A stretch of DNA of 64,000 nt. It comes from Cyanophora paradoxa. Taxonomy: Eukaryota > Glaucocystophyceae > Cyanophorales > Cyanophoraceae. The DNA is taken from positions 310,001-374,000 of the forward strand of contig QPMI01000039.1 of the NCBI GenBank assembly GCA_004431415.1, given 5' to 3'. The translations under genes were made by a program, and so were the position numbers. The stretch's first letter is position 1. The number at the start of each line of letters is the position of its first letter. Shown here one piece after another: positions 34,580-46,829 of the stretch. The notes under the pieces were generated by a model. It made no database searches. It was given only the letters and a program-made list of their open reading frames with translations, and was not told the DNA's origin.

Positions 34580-36092
34580 CGCCTTCGCCGCTGGCCTCAT
34601 CTGTTGATATCGATGATTATAAGCATGAGGTGCCCTCGAGCTCTACGCTGCCCCCATGTTGCAAATCTTTCAAACGCTGTACTGATTAACTGTTATCTTC
34701 CCCATGATCAGCGACCGGCTGCTCCCGCGAGCTCGGCTGCCGCGCCTGCTGCAGCGCCAGCTGTGGCTCCCGATCCAGTGCAAGCTGTACACGTGGCGGT
34801 AGAGCGAGAGAATGCATCGAGCTCCCATTTGACGCCCCAGCTCAAGCAAGCAGCTGCAGAGTTCATGGACTTCAATGAGCCGCTTTTGAAGGTGAGATAT
34901 TGTATCGCCAGCATCGATATCGGTCATCGAATAATTATTTTCGACATAATATTAATCTTCACAATTCGTGCAGGATCATCGTTCTCCTGGGTCCGGAATG
35001 CAGGCGGACAGCAATCTCAACAACGCGCAGCAGCAGCCGCACGTACAGGAATCGGTAACCGCGGGATATCCGCCGGAGCATACATATTGGCTCTCCCATC
35101 GATATCTTGGAAAGGCTGACGCACACGGCAGCGGCGGGCCGGGCCCGTTTTCGTGGGCCCTCGACAGCCGGTGGCGAGGGCTGTATCCACGCCCCTGCCC
35201 TCGCTGGGGAGCCCGTACAGCTGGCCGCGGCAATCGCAGCAGCAGCTGCAGCAGGCGCAGAGTTCAGATTTCGGGCCGCGAACGCAACTGCAGCTGCCGC
35301 CTCGTGCCCCGCCGCCGGCGCCCTGGGAGCAGCAGCGGTCAGCGGCATCAGCTGGCGTCAGCCCATACCTCCAACAGCAGCAAACAGCGAGGACAGCAGC
35401 TCTAGGGTTCAGCGCCGGCCAAGGCCCCCGATCCCCGGGGGGGGCCCTTTCCGGATCCACTGCGCAGGTGCGCGAATTTTCGCTTTGCCATTATTTGATG
35501 AAACCCCGATCGATCGATAGATCTGGCCAGGTTACCGTGATATGAAAATTTATATTAATATATCGCTGCAGGCGCCGGCGCCAGCTACTGTTTCGAAAAC
35601 GACCGGCGCGCGCCAACCGAATCGCGAGCAGAACCCCGCGGACTTGGAATTCGAATTCCAGTGCGAAGTCCTTCGAATTAACTATAAACGCGTACAGCGC
35701 CGTGCGATCCACGTGTTAACGTTCGCCCTTCAGATCGCTGGCGGAGGCTGCCCCGGATGTAGATTTGGATACATATACGGCTGCGGCTGGCGCTGCCCCC
35801 TCGAGCCCGCGATCGCGTCCCGGGTCCCCGACGACCTCTGCCAACACGCCGAAGATGCACGACAACTGGATGGGCGGGCTCAGGGTCCGCACGCGTCCCG
35901 TCCCGCCCGCCACGCTCTCTCCTGTACAGAGGGGTGTCTGACGCGACAGCCTTGTCCCAGTTCTCCGAGGTGGATATCGCACTGCACCAGCCGGGGCCAG
36001 AAAAGAAGCTGACAAAGCTGAAGACGCTGACGGAGGCGCAGCACAGAGAGTCCATCGACGTCACCCTCATGATCAAGTGCGCATGCGGATGC
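34580..36092 (+). pseudogene. Host gene interrupted by the provirus (3' part)
   Basis: The frame entering from the left flank continues to a GT donor at 34630. Phase-0 introns follow at 34630-34711 (GTGCCC...ATCAG) and 34891-34973 (GTGAGA...GTGCAG), flanking the exon 34712-34890 (ending QAAAEFMDFNEPLLK). Later exons are Gln-rich (SWPRQSQQQLQQAQSSDF..., about 35170-35466), then, after an intron near 35467-35571, lead to a segment containing ALSQFSEVDIALHQ and KLTKLKTLTEAQHRESIDV. The composition suggests a nuclear regulatory protein; no domain is recognised. Exon limits after 35000 are approximate. Separated from its 5' part by 34 kb of virus, the gene is probably non-functional on this allele. 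Confidence 0.45.
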
Positions 36093-37062
36093 GCACATGC
36101 TGCGCTTCTCTTCGGCCGTGTTGCAATTCGTGAGCTTCGAATTCCAATCGCATGCGCTACGCATACGCAGGAACGCGTGGCCGTTCACGTACTTCGCCGA
36201 CGACGCCCCGTGCGCTGCCCGACAAACTACGGCTGCCCCCTAGGCCTCCGCCCTGACGGCCGGCGCCGACGCGGCAGGCCGCGGGACGTGTTCAGCGTGA
36301 CGAAGGCGATAGACGGCGACGTGGCGCTCCGCAGGCTCGAGGAGCTCGCCGAGGAGCACAAGGTCCCCGCCCCGCCCCGCCGCGCCGCGCCGGGCGCCGC
36401 GGCCGACGGGCGGGGCAGCTACTGGCGGCGTACGGGGTGCGGGAGGCGTTCCCCGCCGACGAGAAGGCCGCCCGCCTCGAGCTCGCCGCCTTCCACGGCT
36501 CCGTCGTCCGCCCCGCCCCCGCCCGCCCCGCCCCACCCGGCCCCGCCTGAGGCGCCGCAGTGCGCCAGCGCCGCGCAGGCGAAGGGCGGCGACGCGGCGC
36601 AGGTGCAGGCGCAGGCCGCCCGCCTCGTCCTCTACGCCCGCGTCCGCCCTGCCCGCCCCGCCCGCCCCGTCCCGCAGCTGCAGTCCGCGGGCTGACGGGC
36701 GGGGTGAGCAGGGGCGGAGCTCGGGAGCGGACACGGCGGCCAAGCCCGATTGCGACCTCCGCTCCTTTCTCATCCCCTCCCGCGCCTTCATAGACTTCGT
36801 AAGCAAGTTTCGCGCAAAATTCGCGAACGTCGACAGGTTGCGAAAATCAATATCGGCGCAGGACACGGCGCTGATCCGGCGACTGGCGGTCCCGCCGCCC
36901 CTCAGCATTTGGGACACCCCCTTCTACCTTGTTTTCGCGCGCGCCACAGACGCGAAAGGCGTAAATGTGAAGGCGCGCACCCCACCCTACGACTCCCGAT
37001 CTCTATGCACTATCGCTTACTTCCAAGGCAAACTTACTGGTAATGACTTATGCCATGTGCAG
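36093..37062 (+). CDS. Further host exons, unrecognised protein
   Basis: Short exons separated by CCCCGCC-rich introns: NAWPFTYFADDAP (from about 36171), DVFSVTKAIDGDVALRRLEE (about 36285-36363), LLAAYGVREAFPADEKAARL (from 36419), ASAAQAKGGDAAQVQAQAAR (from about 36561), and a longer frame with RSFLIPSRAFIDFVSKFRAK and PLSIWDTPFYLVFARATDAK (about 36755-37060). Typical introns run GTCC...CCCCGCC...CAG and are only 35-60 bp. These exons may belong to the interrupted gene or be a separate one. The family is unknown. Confidence 0.35.
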
Positions 37063-37279
37063 TACAAACTTACTGGTAATGAGGCACCGGCTTCCGCAGC
37101 CTCGTCCGCATCCGCCGGCCACGGCGCCGCGAGCTCGCGCTCGATTTCGCACTGGGCCGTCCCGCGCGCTCCTGTCGCAACCGCAAGGTCCGGATCCCGG
37201 ATCTACTGCTATTTCCGCGATTCTCCGCCTTTTAGCCCCGTCTCCACCCTAATTATCACGTTAATCCACATTCAACCGC

Positions 37280-37978
37280 AGCGAGACACCGACCGTCCCT
37301 GTCACGAGCACGCGGCCGGCGCGGCCACCGGCCGCGGCGGACCCGCACCCGGCCTCGAGCTCGCCCGTAGGCGAGCCGGTGGATGCCTCTGCCGGCCCCG
37401 GATCGCCGGCCTCCGCAAGCTCGAGCCCGGGCCCCGCCCCCTTCGAGTTCGACCTCGCGGCCTCGGCTCCGGACCCGGGTCCTTCGCCGCCCCGGCCTGA
37501 GGCCAACCCGCTCGCCGGCGCCTACGCCCTCGTCTATGCTTCGAGCGCCCCGCGCCTCCCATCCCCGGGGTCGCCCGCTGCCCCCCGCCCCCCGCAAGGG
37601 GCCGCCTCGAGCTCGCCAGCCGCGGGCGCCTGCGGAGGCCGCCCCACCGCCCCCGCCCTCGTTCCCGGCCCCGGGCGCCCGGTTCCTCAAGCGCGCCCCC
37701 GTGCTCGTGCGCGTCTCCGGCGAGCCCCGCGATGGGTCGGCCTCTTCCCGTGCTGGCGTCGGCCCCGACGCCAAGCTCAAGATCAATATTGGCCCCGGAG
37801 AGGTTAACGTTGAGCGGGTGGCGCCCGGCTGCGGCGCTTCCCGCTCGCTGTTGACGTCCGCGATCGCCCAGCTGCAGCCAGGTGCGCATGCGCAGCTCGA
37901 ATTCGCGAAATTTTTAAAACCCCCGGCGGCGCCGGCCTCGAGCTCGACCGACCCGGATGCCCGCGTGCGCAGCTTTTG
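37280..37978 (+). CDS. Ala/Pro/Ser-rich host coding region
   Basis: A long GC-rich open stretch. Most is low-complexity Ala/Pro, but one part (about 37680-37978, ending at TGA) reads as ordinary protein: RFLKRAPVLVRVSGEP, then DAKLKINIGPGEVNVERVA, then LLTSAIAQLQPGAHAQLEFA. It may be the C-terminal exon of the gene to its left. Opposite-strand frames of similar length exist because of the GC content; this strand is favoured by the non-repetitive end. Confidence 0.3.
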
Positions 37979-37989
37979 AACTCGTAGCT

Positions 37990-39128
37990 GGGGTCGACCG
38001 GAGCTCGCCGCCGGCCGCGGCTTCCGCCGGCGCCCCGCCCCATGGCCAGGCGGCGGACTGCACGCGCAACTGGAGCCCCGTGCCCCCCTCGTACGAGATC
38101 GGCGCGGACCAGCCGCAGATCTAGACCTACGCATGCGTGGTCTCCGCATCCGCCCACTCCCGGCCCGTCCCACGCCGACGCTCTCGCCACTCCCGCCCCC
38201 ACACGTACAGTCCCCTCTGATCATGACAGCGGGACGTCGACGTTAACGTAGGCGATGCCCTCGCGACTTACTTTTGCTCGAGCTCGCATGAATATTAATT
38301 TGAAGCCCGCGTGCACTTTTCGCAACCCAGGGCCTTTCTTTTGCGCACCGGTATCTCGTAATGCATGCTGGGCATGCTTATCGGCCTTGGGGTGAAAGTT
38401 AGAGCAAGTCTGTAAGTCGCACGTGCGAACGAAATATTAGCGTAATTCAACCTCATTCAAATCAATATAAAACGCCCCATTCATCCAACGTTAACAGAGC
38501 CCCACGTGCACGTGCACGAGCTGTTACGCCCCATTCATTCAGACCAAAGTGTTCAACACGACCTAGTTCGCAGCCGGGGCTCTAGATCTGCCCGAATCGC
38601 GATGGCGGGCCATTGGCGGCTACTCCTTGGGGCCAGCGCCGAGTGCTGCTATTGCAATTGCAGGTATTCTTCATTATGACGTCGACCACGTCAGGTACAT
38701 GTTTTTCTTTGCAGCTATTTCGAATTTAGCACTTAAGCTTGTGATCATGAATTTGAGTATACGTACATCGAGACCGATCGCTCAAGCGCATATCTCTAGA
38801 TCTCGTTTACGTGCTGCAACTGGTTGTAACTAGTACCAGTACTAGGCAGCTCGAAAATCCGACTTAGCTTTCCGCAGTAATTAATTTACTCGGACGTCGA
38901 CCGATGACAGATTTATTCGGACCAATGCATCAGCGATTTCAGTATCGTTGACGACGCGATAGCCTCGAATTCTAGCTCGTAATCTAGCTTCAGCGGCTTC
39001 GTAGGCCTTAGCTCCGTGCAAACACAACTCAGAGTCCGGCGGAGAAGCCTTTCATGAAGATTTCACGAAGGGGCTTAAGCGCTGCTGGCACTTACGGCTG
39101 CCGGCGGCCGCCGGCCGGGCGGCTATCG
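37990..39128. other. Host intergenic DNA
   Basis: No convincing gene. The left part is GC-rich. From about 38240 it is AT-richer, with many short palindromes (GAATTC, TCTAGA, GTCGAC-type words). Confidence 0.5.
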
Positions 39129-42100
39129 CTACTCCTTGGGGCCGGCGCCGCCCTCGCCGCCCTCGCCAGCGCCGCCCTCGCCGGCGCCGCCGAGGCGCAT
39201 GCGGATGCGCCGCCCGACGTCAGCCAGCTCCCGCGCCGTGTGCTTCCTGACGTACCTGCCCGGGCGCTCTTCAGCCGAGGGGGCGTGGTGGTAGGGGGGT
39301 ACGCGGGCTCACTCGAGGAGGGCCTCGATGCCGGGCGAGGGGGGGAGGTCCCCCCTCTCCACCGCCTCGCACAGCGCCCGCTTGATGTCCGCCACCTCCT
39401 GCGGGGGGGTACAGGAATGAGCTCTCGGGGTACATGAGCTGGTGGGGTGGGTGGGTACGCCGCTCGCCTGGCCGGGGAGGAGGTTGAACGTCCTGCAGAG
39501 GCGCGTGACGAAGCCCCGGGGGAGCACCCGCTCCTGTGGGGGGTATCAGGGCCGCGGAGGGAGGGGTACGGCGTTTTGCCCGCGCGCCTCGCCGTCGGAA
39601 TCGTTCCCTCCGTCGGCGCGCTCTGCGTCCCGCTTCCGCTTCCGCTCCTGCGGCGAAAATAAGCGATGCGGTACCCCCAATGGGAGGGATACCCCACACC
39701 TCGCGCTCGATCTTCCACCGATCGTTCTTCTCGCGGAGTTCCTCCAGCTCCTCGGCGGGTAGACTGTTTCGGAAACCGGAGGCGGGGTACGTCGGCGCCG
39801 ATCCCAATGGGGGGTACAGGGGCGGAATCGGGCTCTGGAGGCGCACCGGAACGTGTGCAGGTTCTTCATGAACTGGACACGGAGGCGGGGGTACGCCTCA
39901 GCCGGGGACGAGGGGAAGAGGGTACAGGAACGGGCGGTAGGGGGGGGTACCTGCCGCCAGTACGGCTCCTCGTCGACGAGCCGGGCGACGTGGGGGTAGA
40001 TGACGCTCTCCTGAGAAAAAGGTGAGGGGGAGGGGGAAGAGGCGCGGGGGGGTACGGGCGCCTTGAACGTGACGGCCTCGGCGCGGGAGGCCTCGCTCAT
40101 CTCCGCCGCCTGCTTTCTGCGGGGGGGAAGAAGGGGCCTCGGATTCAGGTCTGATCCCGCCGCCCGCCCGTCTGCGGCCTGCTCGGGGGGGGTGGTACCT
40201 GTTCTTCTCGCGCATGGCGTCCAGCCCGTAGAAGCACTGCCCGAGGGGCGGGGCGGGGCGGGGCGGGGCGGGGCGGAAAAGTGAGCGGCGCGGCGCGGAC
40301 CGCTCCTCGGATAATTCTTCTGGGCCTTGGAGGGCGCACCTGGTCGAGGAGGAGGGAGGAGCCCGGGGCGACGGGGATGCGGACGCGCAGGGGCGCCTTC
40401 AGCGACACCTCGATCGCCCACTCCGGCAGGTACCCCTGCGCGGAGCGGGGAGGGAGCGTGAGACGAGGACGGCGGGGGAAGTGGAGGGGGGGGGGGGGGG
40501 GGAGCGCGGGGGGCACCGTGTAAACAGCGAGCGCCATGCCGGTCATCATGCGGATCTGGGGGGGAGGGGGTAGGGGAGGGGGGGAAGGCGCCTCAGATAG
40601 AAGCGAAGGGGCGCTTGGGTGCGCCCGGATCGAATCTCGCTCTCGCGCCTGGTGGAGGACGAAGGACTGGCCCGAGATGGTCAGCTTGACGACGCGGGCG
40701 CGCCGCCCCTCCCCCACCTTCACGTCGAACGGCTGCGGCGAACGGGGGTCAAGGAAGAGGGGAAGGAGACGAGGGGGGTACAGGGGCGGCGGGCCTCGGA
40801 GCAGCTGAACTCGTAGACGGTGCGGAGGAGCGTCGGGTCCAGCGAGGGGAACTCCTCGCCCCCCTCGGCCTTGCCGCGCGTCAGGAGAGAGAGGGAAACG
40901 GGCGCTAGGAGCGGGGGGAGATGCGAGGCGTACCCCCCTCTTCGAAGCCGCCTCGGCCTCGGCCTCGGCGTCGGCATCGGCGTCGGCGTCGGCGTCGGCT
41001 GCCTCGGGCTCCTTGGGGGCCCCGGGGCCCTCCACCTCGTCCATGGCGCACGCCTCGCCGCCGCCGCCCTCGCCCTCCTCGCCCCCCGCCGCCCCCCCTC
41101 CGCCCCGCCCGCCGCCCCGCCCGCCCCGGTCCCCGCGGCGCTTGCCGCCCCTGCCTCCTGCCCCCGCCTCGCCGCCGCCGCGTCCGACGCGGGAGCGGAC
41201 GTCGCCGCGCGCCAGGCGCTCCCGCTCCTCGTCCATCTTCCGCATCCGCTTCGCGTGGTGCACCGTGTAGTTGTGCATGAAGCCTGGCGCGGGGGCGGCG
41301 TCGGTGACGAGGACGGAGGAGGAGGAGGAGGCCCCGGGCCGGGTCGGGGGCGCACCCGTGCCCTCGAAGCGGGAGAGGACGCGGTTGAAGGCCGCGAGGT
41401 CGAATCCCGGCGGGTCCCTCTCGCTCCACGGGTCGAAGGGCTCCTGTTCGGGCTTCACCTCCGGCGCCGGCTGCCGCGGGGGCTTCTTCGCCCCCGCCTC
41501 CGCCGCCTCCTCTCCGCCCGCCGACGCGGCGGCGGCGGCGGCGGCGGCCGCGAGGCGCTCCTTCTTGGAGGGGCGCGGGTTCAAGACCGCCGGGTCCTCT
41601 TCCGCGCGCCACGTGAGGAGCCCGACGGGGAGGAGGTACTCGTACCTTGGCGCCCAGGGGCGAGTCAGGGGCGGGGCGGGGCGGGGCGGGGCGGGGCGGG
41701 GGCGTGGGGGCGGGGCCCACCGCCGGTAGTTGCAGTCGTGCCGCGCCCCGAACGAGTTCCGCTCGCGCCGGCAGTCGAATATCTGAGGGCGGGGGCGGGG
41801 GGCGGTCGGGCGCGGGGCGAGCGGGCGGTCGGGCCGGGCCGGGGCGGGCGGGCGGGGCCGCCCGCCGACCTTGATATCGTCCGGCAGCTTCGAGTTGATC
41901 CCAGCCACGATCTCCTTGGCGTACTCGGGCCCGATCTGCGTCCCCTCCGAGAGCGCCGACGGGTCCGGCGGCGAGAGGCGCGCCGGGTCCACGAGGAGCT
42001 GCACGCGGCGGTCTCGGCCGCGATTCGAAGAGGGCAAAGACCTCCGATCGCACCTTCATCGAAACGATCAGGCCGACCGAGTGCACCTGCCGCGAGCGCG

Positions 42101-42523
42101 TGCCGCGTTAGCGCGGCGTGACAGGCACGGCGCGCGGCGGCGGACCCCCTTGTCCGTGCGCGAGCTTCGCTGCCAACCGATCTTGCTGACGTTCCCGTGG
42201 TTCGCCTCGGAGATGCCGCCCCACTCGTAGATGGCTTTCTCGAGAGATTCCTCGACCGCTGCGCGCAGCGCGGCTTGACGGGGCGCAGAGGGCGAGCGAA
42301 GGCGGCGCACTGCGGACGCCGGGGATGGTCTGGATCTGACTCCCGCTGTACTTGGTGCCGACGTATCCAACGGACATCGAGACGCGCCGCTTGCATTTCT
42401 TGCCTGCACGCCGTCGCGTTCGGCCCAGCAGCGCTCCAGCCAGCGGCGCCCGCGGCCCCTCGTGATCAACGCACCCTCAGCTTCCTGTGCGTCGGCGGAG
42501 GCCGCGGCTGAGGCGACGTCCAT
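39129..42523 (-). CDS. Host tRNA pseudouridine synthase, PUS1/TruA family
   Basis: A multi-exon gene. In order on the minus strand: VSMSVGYVGTKYSGSQIQTI (the TruA opening), VEESLEKAIYEWGGI, then SSRTDKG joined across a short intron to VHSVGLIVSMK, giving the catalytic RTDKGVH motif with the nucleophilic Asp. Next come INSKLPDDIKV, FDCRRERNSFGARHDCNYRR, YEYLLPVGLLTW, FDLAAFNRVLSRFEGT, NYTVHHAKRMRK, and SGQSFVLHQ joined to IRMMTGMALAVYTV, all in the order of eukaryotic PUS1. A Gly/Arg/Ala-rich acidic insert follows RMRKMDEER. The tail ends GGAGPKE with TAG at 39129-39131. Introns are short and filled with CCCCGCC repeats. ATG 42523 is the probable start; 42673 is possible. It converts uridine to pseudouridine in tRNA and other RNAs. 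Confidence 0.82.
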
Positions 42524-43236
42524 CCTGCGAAGTCTTCGTGCGCTCTCCGGGAAACTCCAGCTGCGCCGGGCTGTTTGGCGCGTGTACGCGAACGCAGGGG
42601 CGACCGCAGCCGACCTAATCAACGGCGATCGGACTGGAACGCTTCTGAGGCCCGCCCCGAGCCTAGCTAGCATCCACCGCGCGCGACGACTTGTTCAGTG
42701 GCTAGCGCGCTGTCGCACCCCTGCTTCGTCCCCCCCCCCCCCCTCTGTGCACGTGGCTCCTAGGCCTGCAGCTGGTCAAGGTCGAAGCCGAGGAACTGGA
42801 ATCACCCGGTGGCGCCGGCATGCGCATGGTTTGTTGTCTGATAAAAATCTAGAGCCAGCTGCAGCTGCAGCCGCAGGCGTACGCGTCTCCAGCCCTGGCA
42901 GGCCGTTCGAAGCTGATCGTGTTCCTATTCTCACACCCGCACGGCTTCCTTCTGCTCCTATTCGGAAAACATCGATATCCAGTTTAGACACAGAGACTAT
43001 ACAAGTAAGGAACAACAGGTCCGGGAGGCATCCACGGACTGGGACACGTCTTTGAAGGCGATTTCCGGAGGGACAAGAGTAATAAGACATCGGTGAGAAT
43101 GCGTACAGCGGCTCTTGAAAGAGCCGGAAAAAGAAACAAAGAGAAGCTGCGGCCTGATTCGGGGCACCAACTGACGGGGCTTAAACTGAAATGCTTAGGA
43201 GGCAAGACGGCTCGTTTTCGGCTATCCGCCGCCCGC

Positions 43237-44195
43237 CTAGAATACGATGCAGCCTTCTTTCGGCTTCACGGCAGGCGCCTGCGACTTCTCGATCTCGATG
43301 AGCAGCTGCTTAAAAACGTCCGCTGCGCAGGGAAGGGCTTGATCAGGCGCGAGTCTGACGAGCGCCGCCTGATAGGAGCTTTGCACGGACCGACGTTGAG
43401 GTTGTTCTTGGCGCTGCACTCGATGTACGTGCAGCCAAGCTCGGCCGCGAGCTGACGCCCCATTTCTGACGTAACCACTTCGGGCACACTGCGGAAAGGC
43501 CGCGCGGTCCTTTAGCAGGCGATAACAGATCGCATCCGGCGCATAGCTAAGCGCGGCGGCACGCACTTGTCCGACTGGTCTGTCTTGTTGCCCACAAGGA
43601 CGCGGGGCACCTTCTCCGTGCCCAGCAGATTCAGAAGCTTGTTGTTGATGATTCGGATCATGTCAAAGGACGATTTGCTGGTGACCGAGAACAAGAGCAC
43701 GTAGCCGTGCACGCCCACAGAATAGCCGGTTGGGAAGATCGAGTACTCATCCTGCGAAGCGCGAGCGGGCAGGATGAGCGGCGCAAAGCGTCGCGAAAGC
43801 TGCAGCGAGAGCAGAGGGGCCGCTGACCTGCCCAGCTGTGTCGATGATGTCCTGGGGCAAGAGGAACGTCAGGGCGTACGCAAGCACGCAAGCACGCGCG
43901 CAGTTGGGGGGCTGCTCACTGTAACATACTCGTCGCCCTGTCCGAGAAAGCGAAGCGCGTCAGTGGTGCCAGCAGCGGCGGGGCGGGGCGGCGGGACTCG
44001 CCCTGTACTTGATGACCTTCTGAAACGTGGTCTCGATGGTTGGGCTGTAGTTGTCTACGAAGTGATCTTCCACGTACTGGATCGTCACAGCCGATTTGCC
44101 TGCGAGCCGTGAGCTCCCGCGGCGGCGGTCGGCGGGAAGTTCGTACCGACGGCACGAGCGCCCAAGACGCAGACCTTTCGCGTCTTCGTCACCAT
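43237..44195 (-). CDS. Host Rheb-type small GTPase
   Basis: Exons on the minus strand start at ATG 44195 (MVTKTRKVCVLGARAVG) and splice across the intron 44100-44146 (GTACG...CAG) to KSAVTIQYVEDHFVDNYSPT and IETTFQKVI, completing the P-loop GARAVGKS and a Rheb-like effector loop. Further exons give DTAGQ (G3), VGVHGYVLLFSVTSKSSFDM, VLVGNKTDQSDK (G4 NKxD) and YIECSAKNNLNV (G5 SAK). The protein ends KEGCIVF, a CAAX box for prenylation. In eukaryotes Rheb on endomembranes activates TOR kinase. Exon limits other than the first intron are approximate. Confidence 0.85.
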
Positions 44196-45017
44196 CCTGG
44201 CTAGCGGCGGGACTACGTATACTTCGCCATCCCGGCTGTTGTTGCCTCGAATGTGTACCCCCCCTGGGCGGGTCAATTGTCTCGATCGCGGTCGACGTCG
44301 GACCGCTCAGCCGTTGAGGTACGTTCAAATTCGCGTCGACGTCTTCAACTTCGCCGAGTCGAATTGCGCTCAGCTAGCGCTAGCGCGCGCTGCTGCAGAC
44401 TGCAGCTGCATGCAGCTGCTATAGCGCTGCATCCGATGATCACGAATCGATCGAGGATCGTGCTTAGTTTGAGCTTCGAAGAGCTGCCAGGCTTGCGTGG
44501 TTTTTCCATGAACCACGCAATTGCAAGTCCGCTTACAAAGACTCCGAGGCTCGATCTAGGCCCGAAGGGACCGTCAATCTGGTGTGAAAACTGGCATGGA
44601 CTGAGAAGAAGACCCGAAAGTGAATACGCAGTCCGCGACGTCGAGATCTTTGCTTCAAAGAAAGAATAATTGAAAATATACTGGTGCTGCAAGAGGCTGG
44701 CAGACACATGTACAGATCAAAATACAAATAGAGAAACTCAAACTAGGCTCGCTGGCGGCGCGAACAAAGGCTACTAACCTATCGCATCCAAGCAACTTAG
44801 CAATACTGCAGACATGAGTTTAATCCGCGGGAAAACTTACAAGCGCTCGTATCTGCACTTATTTAAACGGCTGGACATTGAAAAACCACTGGTAGAAATT
44901 ACTTAATATTAGATAGCCTAGTAGGAATCAGTGCGGTGTGCGTACTCCTACTTTTCAAACGTCGTTCCCAGACTTATGATACAACAAGAAGAAAGGGATC
45001 GAGATTCAGAAAGTAAT

Positions 45018-46814
45018 CTACAAGTCGCCGTCGGCGTCGCTGTCCGCGTCGGCGGCGGCGGCGGCGTCGGCGAGGGGCCCCTGGGCCGCCTCGAGACGCC
45101 TCCGGAGGCGCTCGTTCTGCGGGGGCGGGGCGGCGTCAGGGGCGCGGGGCGTCTGCAAATGGAGAATGGAAAGAGGAGACTTTGGGGGGGGGGGGGGGGG
45201 AGCCCCCAGAAAAGGAGGGGAGAATGGGGGGTACGCCCACCTCGGCGGTGAGGTCGGCCATGTGCTTCACGGCGCTGCAGAGGACCTCGGCCTTATTAGA
45301 GCGCTGGCTCGCGATCCGCGGGATCAGCGCCTTCAGCTGCGCGCGGGCGGGCGGGCGAGGCGCGGGTGAGCCGTGTGCGAAGGCGGGCTGGACGGGGGCG
45401 CGCGTGCCTGGGCGATGTAGTCGTTGATGAGGCCGCGGCGCTTGCGCTCGCCCTGGGCGTGCACCCAGGACTGGTCCCGCCCCTCCCGCTCGCTCTCCTC
45501 CTCCTCCTCCTCCTCCTCCCGCTTCCACTTGCGCTTCCCACTCCGCTGCGGCCGCCGCTCCCCTCTCGCCGCCGCCGCCTCTTCCTCCTCCGCCTCCGCC
45601 GCCGGCAGGGGCGAGTTCGAGCGGACCCCGCCCTCAGGGGAGACGGGGTAGGGGCACGCCGCCTCGGCCGGGGCCGCGGCGGCCGCAGGGGCCCCCGTCG
45701 GCGTCGCCCCTCCGCCGCGGCGCGCGCGCATCGAGCGGCGCTGCTGCTGCTGCTGCTGCTCCGGATCGTCCGCGGCGGCCGGGGCCGGCGACACCGCCGC
45801 GCGCGGGCTGCGGCCGGCGGTGCTGATCGCTACGACGCGGTCCCGCGGGCTGCGGCCGTTCACGGAGACTGCGGGCCTGGGCGCGGCGAGCGCCGCCGGC
45901 GCCGGCGCCGCCGGCGGCACGTGGATGTCGGGCAGAGCCACAACGGCCTGAGGCTCCACCTTGATCGAGACCGGCACCTCCAGCTCGGGCCGAGCCGCCG
46001 GCTGTGCGGCCGGCGCGGCCGCTGGTGCCGTCACGGCGGATGAGGGGTTGGGGCTCGCGACTGCCGGCGCATTCAGCTCGGGGAGCAGACGCGCGCGTCG
46101 AGCGGCAGGGCGCTCTCACCTGTCGTGGCGAGGGCCTGCGCGGCCGTGATGAAGGATTGTATGAAAGTTATGTTCGCGGCGAGCGTCGCAGCGCTCCCGC
46201 CGTTCGGCGCCAGAAGCGCCGCCGCCTTCGCCGCCGCCAGGACGGGAACGGCCGGCGCAGCCATCGGAGCCGCCGTCCGCACAGCCGCGGCGGCGGATTG
46301 CCTGGCGAAATGAAAATGTCGAAACGTCAGGCCGGCCGCAGATGCGCGATCGGCCGCGGGCAGAGGGGGGAGGATCGGAGGCGGCGCGGCGCACGGGAGG
46401 AGCTGGGGCCACTCCGACGCCGCGGGGGGGTGAATGGCGTTCAGCCGCGGCGAGTTCGCCGCGCTGAAGTTGGGCGTGCGGATTGCCGACTCCCACTCGC
46501 TCCTGCCGAGGACGCCGTCCATGTCTTCCGGCACATGCGTGGAATCGCCACTGATCACGCTTGGCACGCTGCCGCTCACGGAGGAGATCGAGCAGCGCCG
46601 GCTCTTTGCCCTGGAGCGAAGCGGCGAGGTAAGGGCAACGTGGCAACCGCCGAACAAGGGCCGGGAGCGCAGGAGGAGCACACCGGAGCGCCCCGTACGG
46701 CTCCCAGAAGTCCTCAAGGTTGAGTTCGTTCGCGTGCTGCGCCTCCATCCTGGGCTGCGCGTGGAACGGCGGCGAAGGGTGGTCACTCAAACGAGGCGCA
46801 GGTGGACGATCCAT
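45018..46814 (-). CDS. Host bHLH-leucine zipper transcription factor
   Basis: Starts at about ATG 46814 (MDRPPAPRLSD...) with long Ala/Pro-rich, Gln-run and Glu-run regions. The bHLH is split by an intron: WVHAQGERKRRGLINDYIAQ, then LKALIPRIASQRSNKAEVLC and SAVKHMADLTAE, with the basic H..GER.RR signature that favours E-box DNA. A second intron (45117-45240) leads to NERLRRRLEAAQ, continuing the second helix as a short zipper, and an Asp/Ala tail ending at TAG 45018-45020. The first of these introns (45337-45407) begins GC instead of GT. Other exon limits are approximate. Confidence 0.78.
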
Positions 46815-46829
46815 GCCTAGAAGGCGCTT

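Noticed and set aside
34300-34580. GGTGGGG blocks as telomeric repeats
   Set aside because: The blocks are irregular, paired with complementary blocks, and confined to the viral TIR modules; they are not a tandem telomere array.
39442-42121. Plus-strand Arg/Pro/Gly-rich open frames opposite the pseudouridine synthase
   Set aside because: The minus strand carries recognisable family motifs in the correct order; the plus-strand frames are GC-driven shadows.
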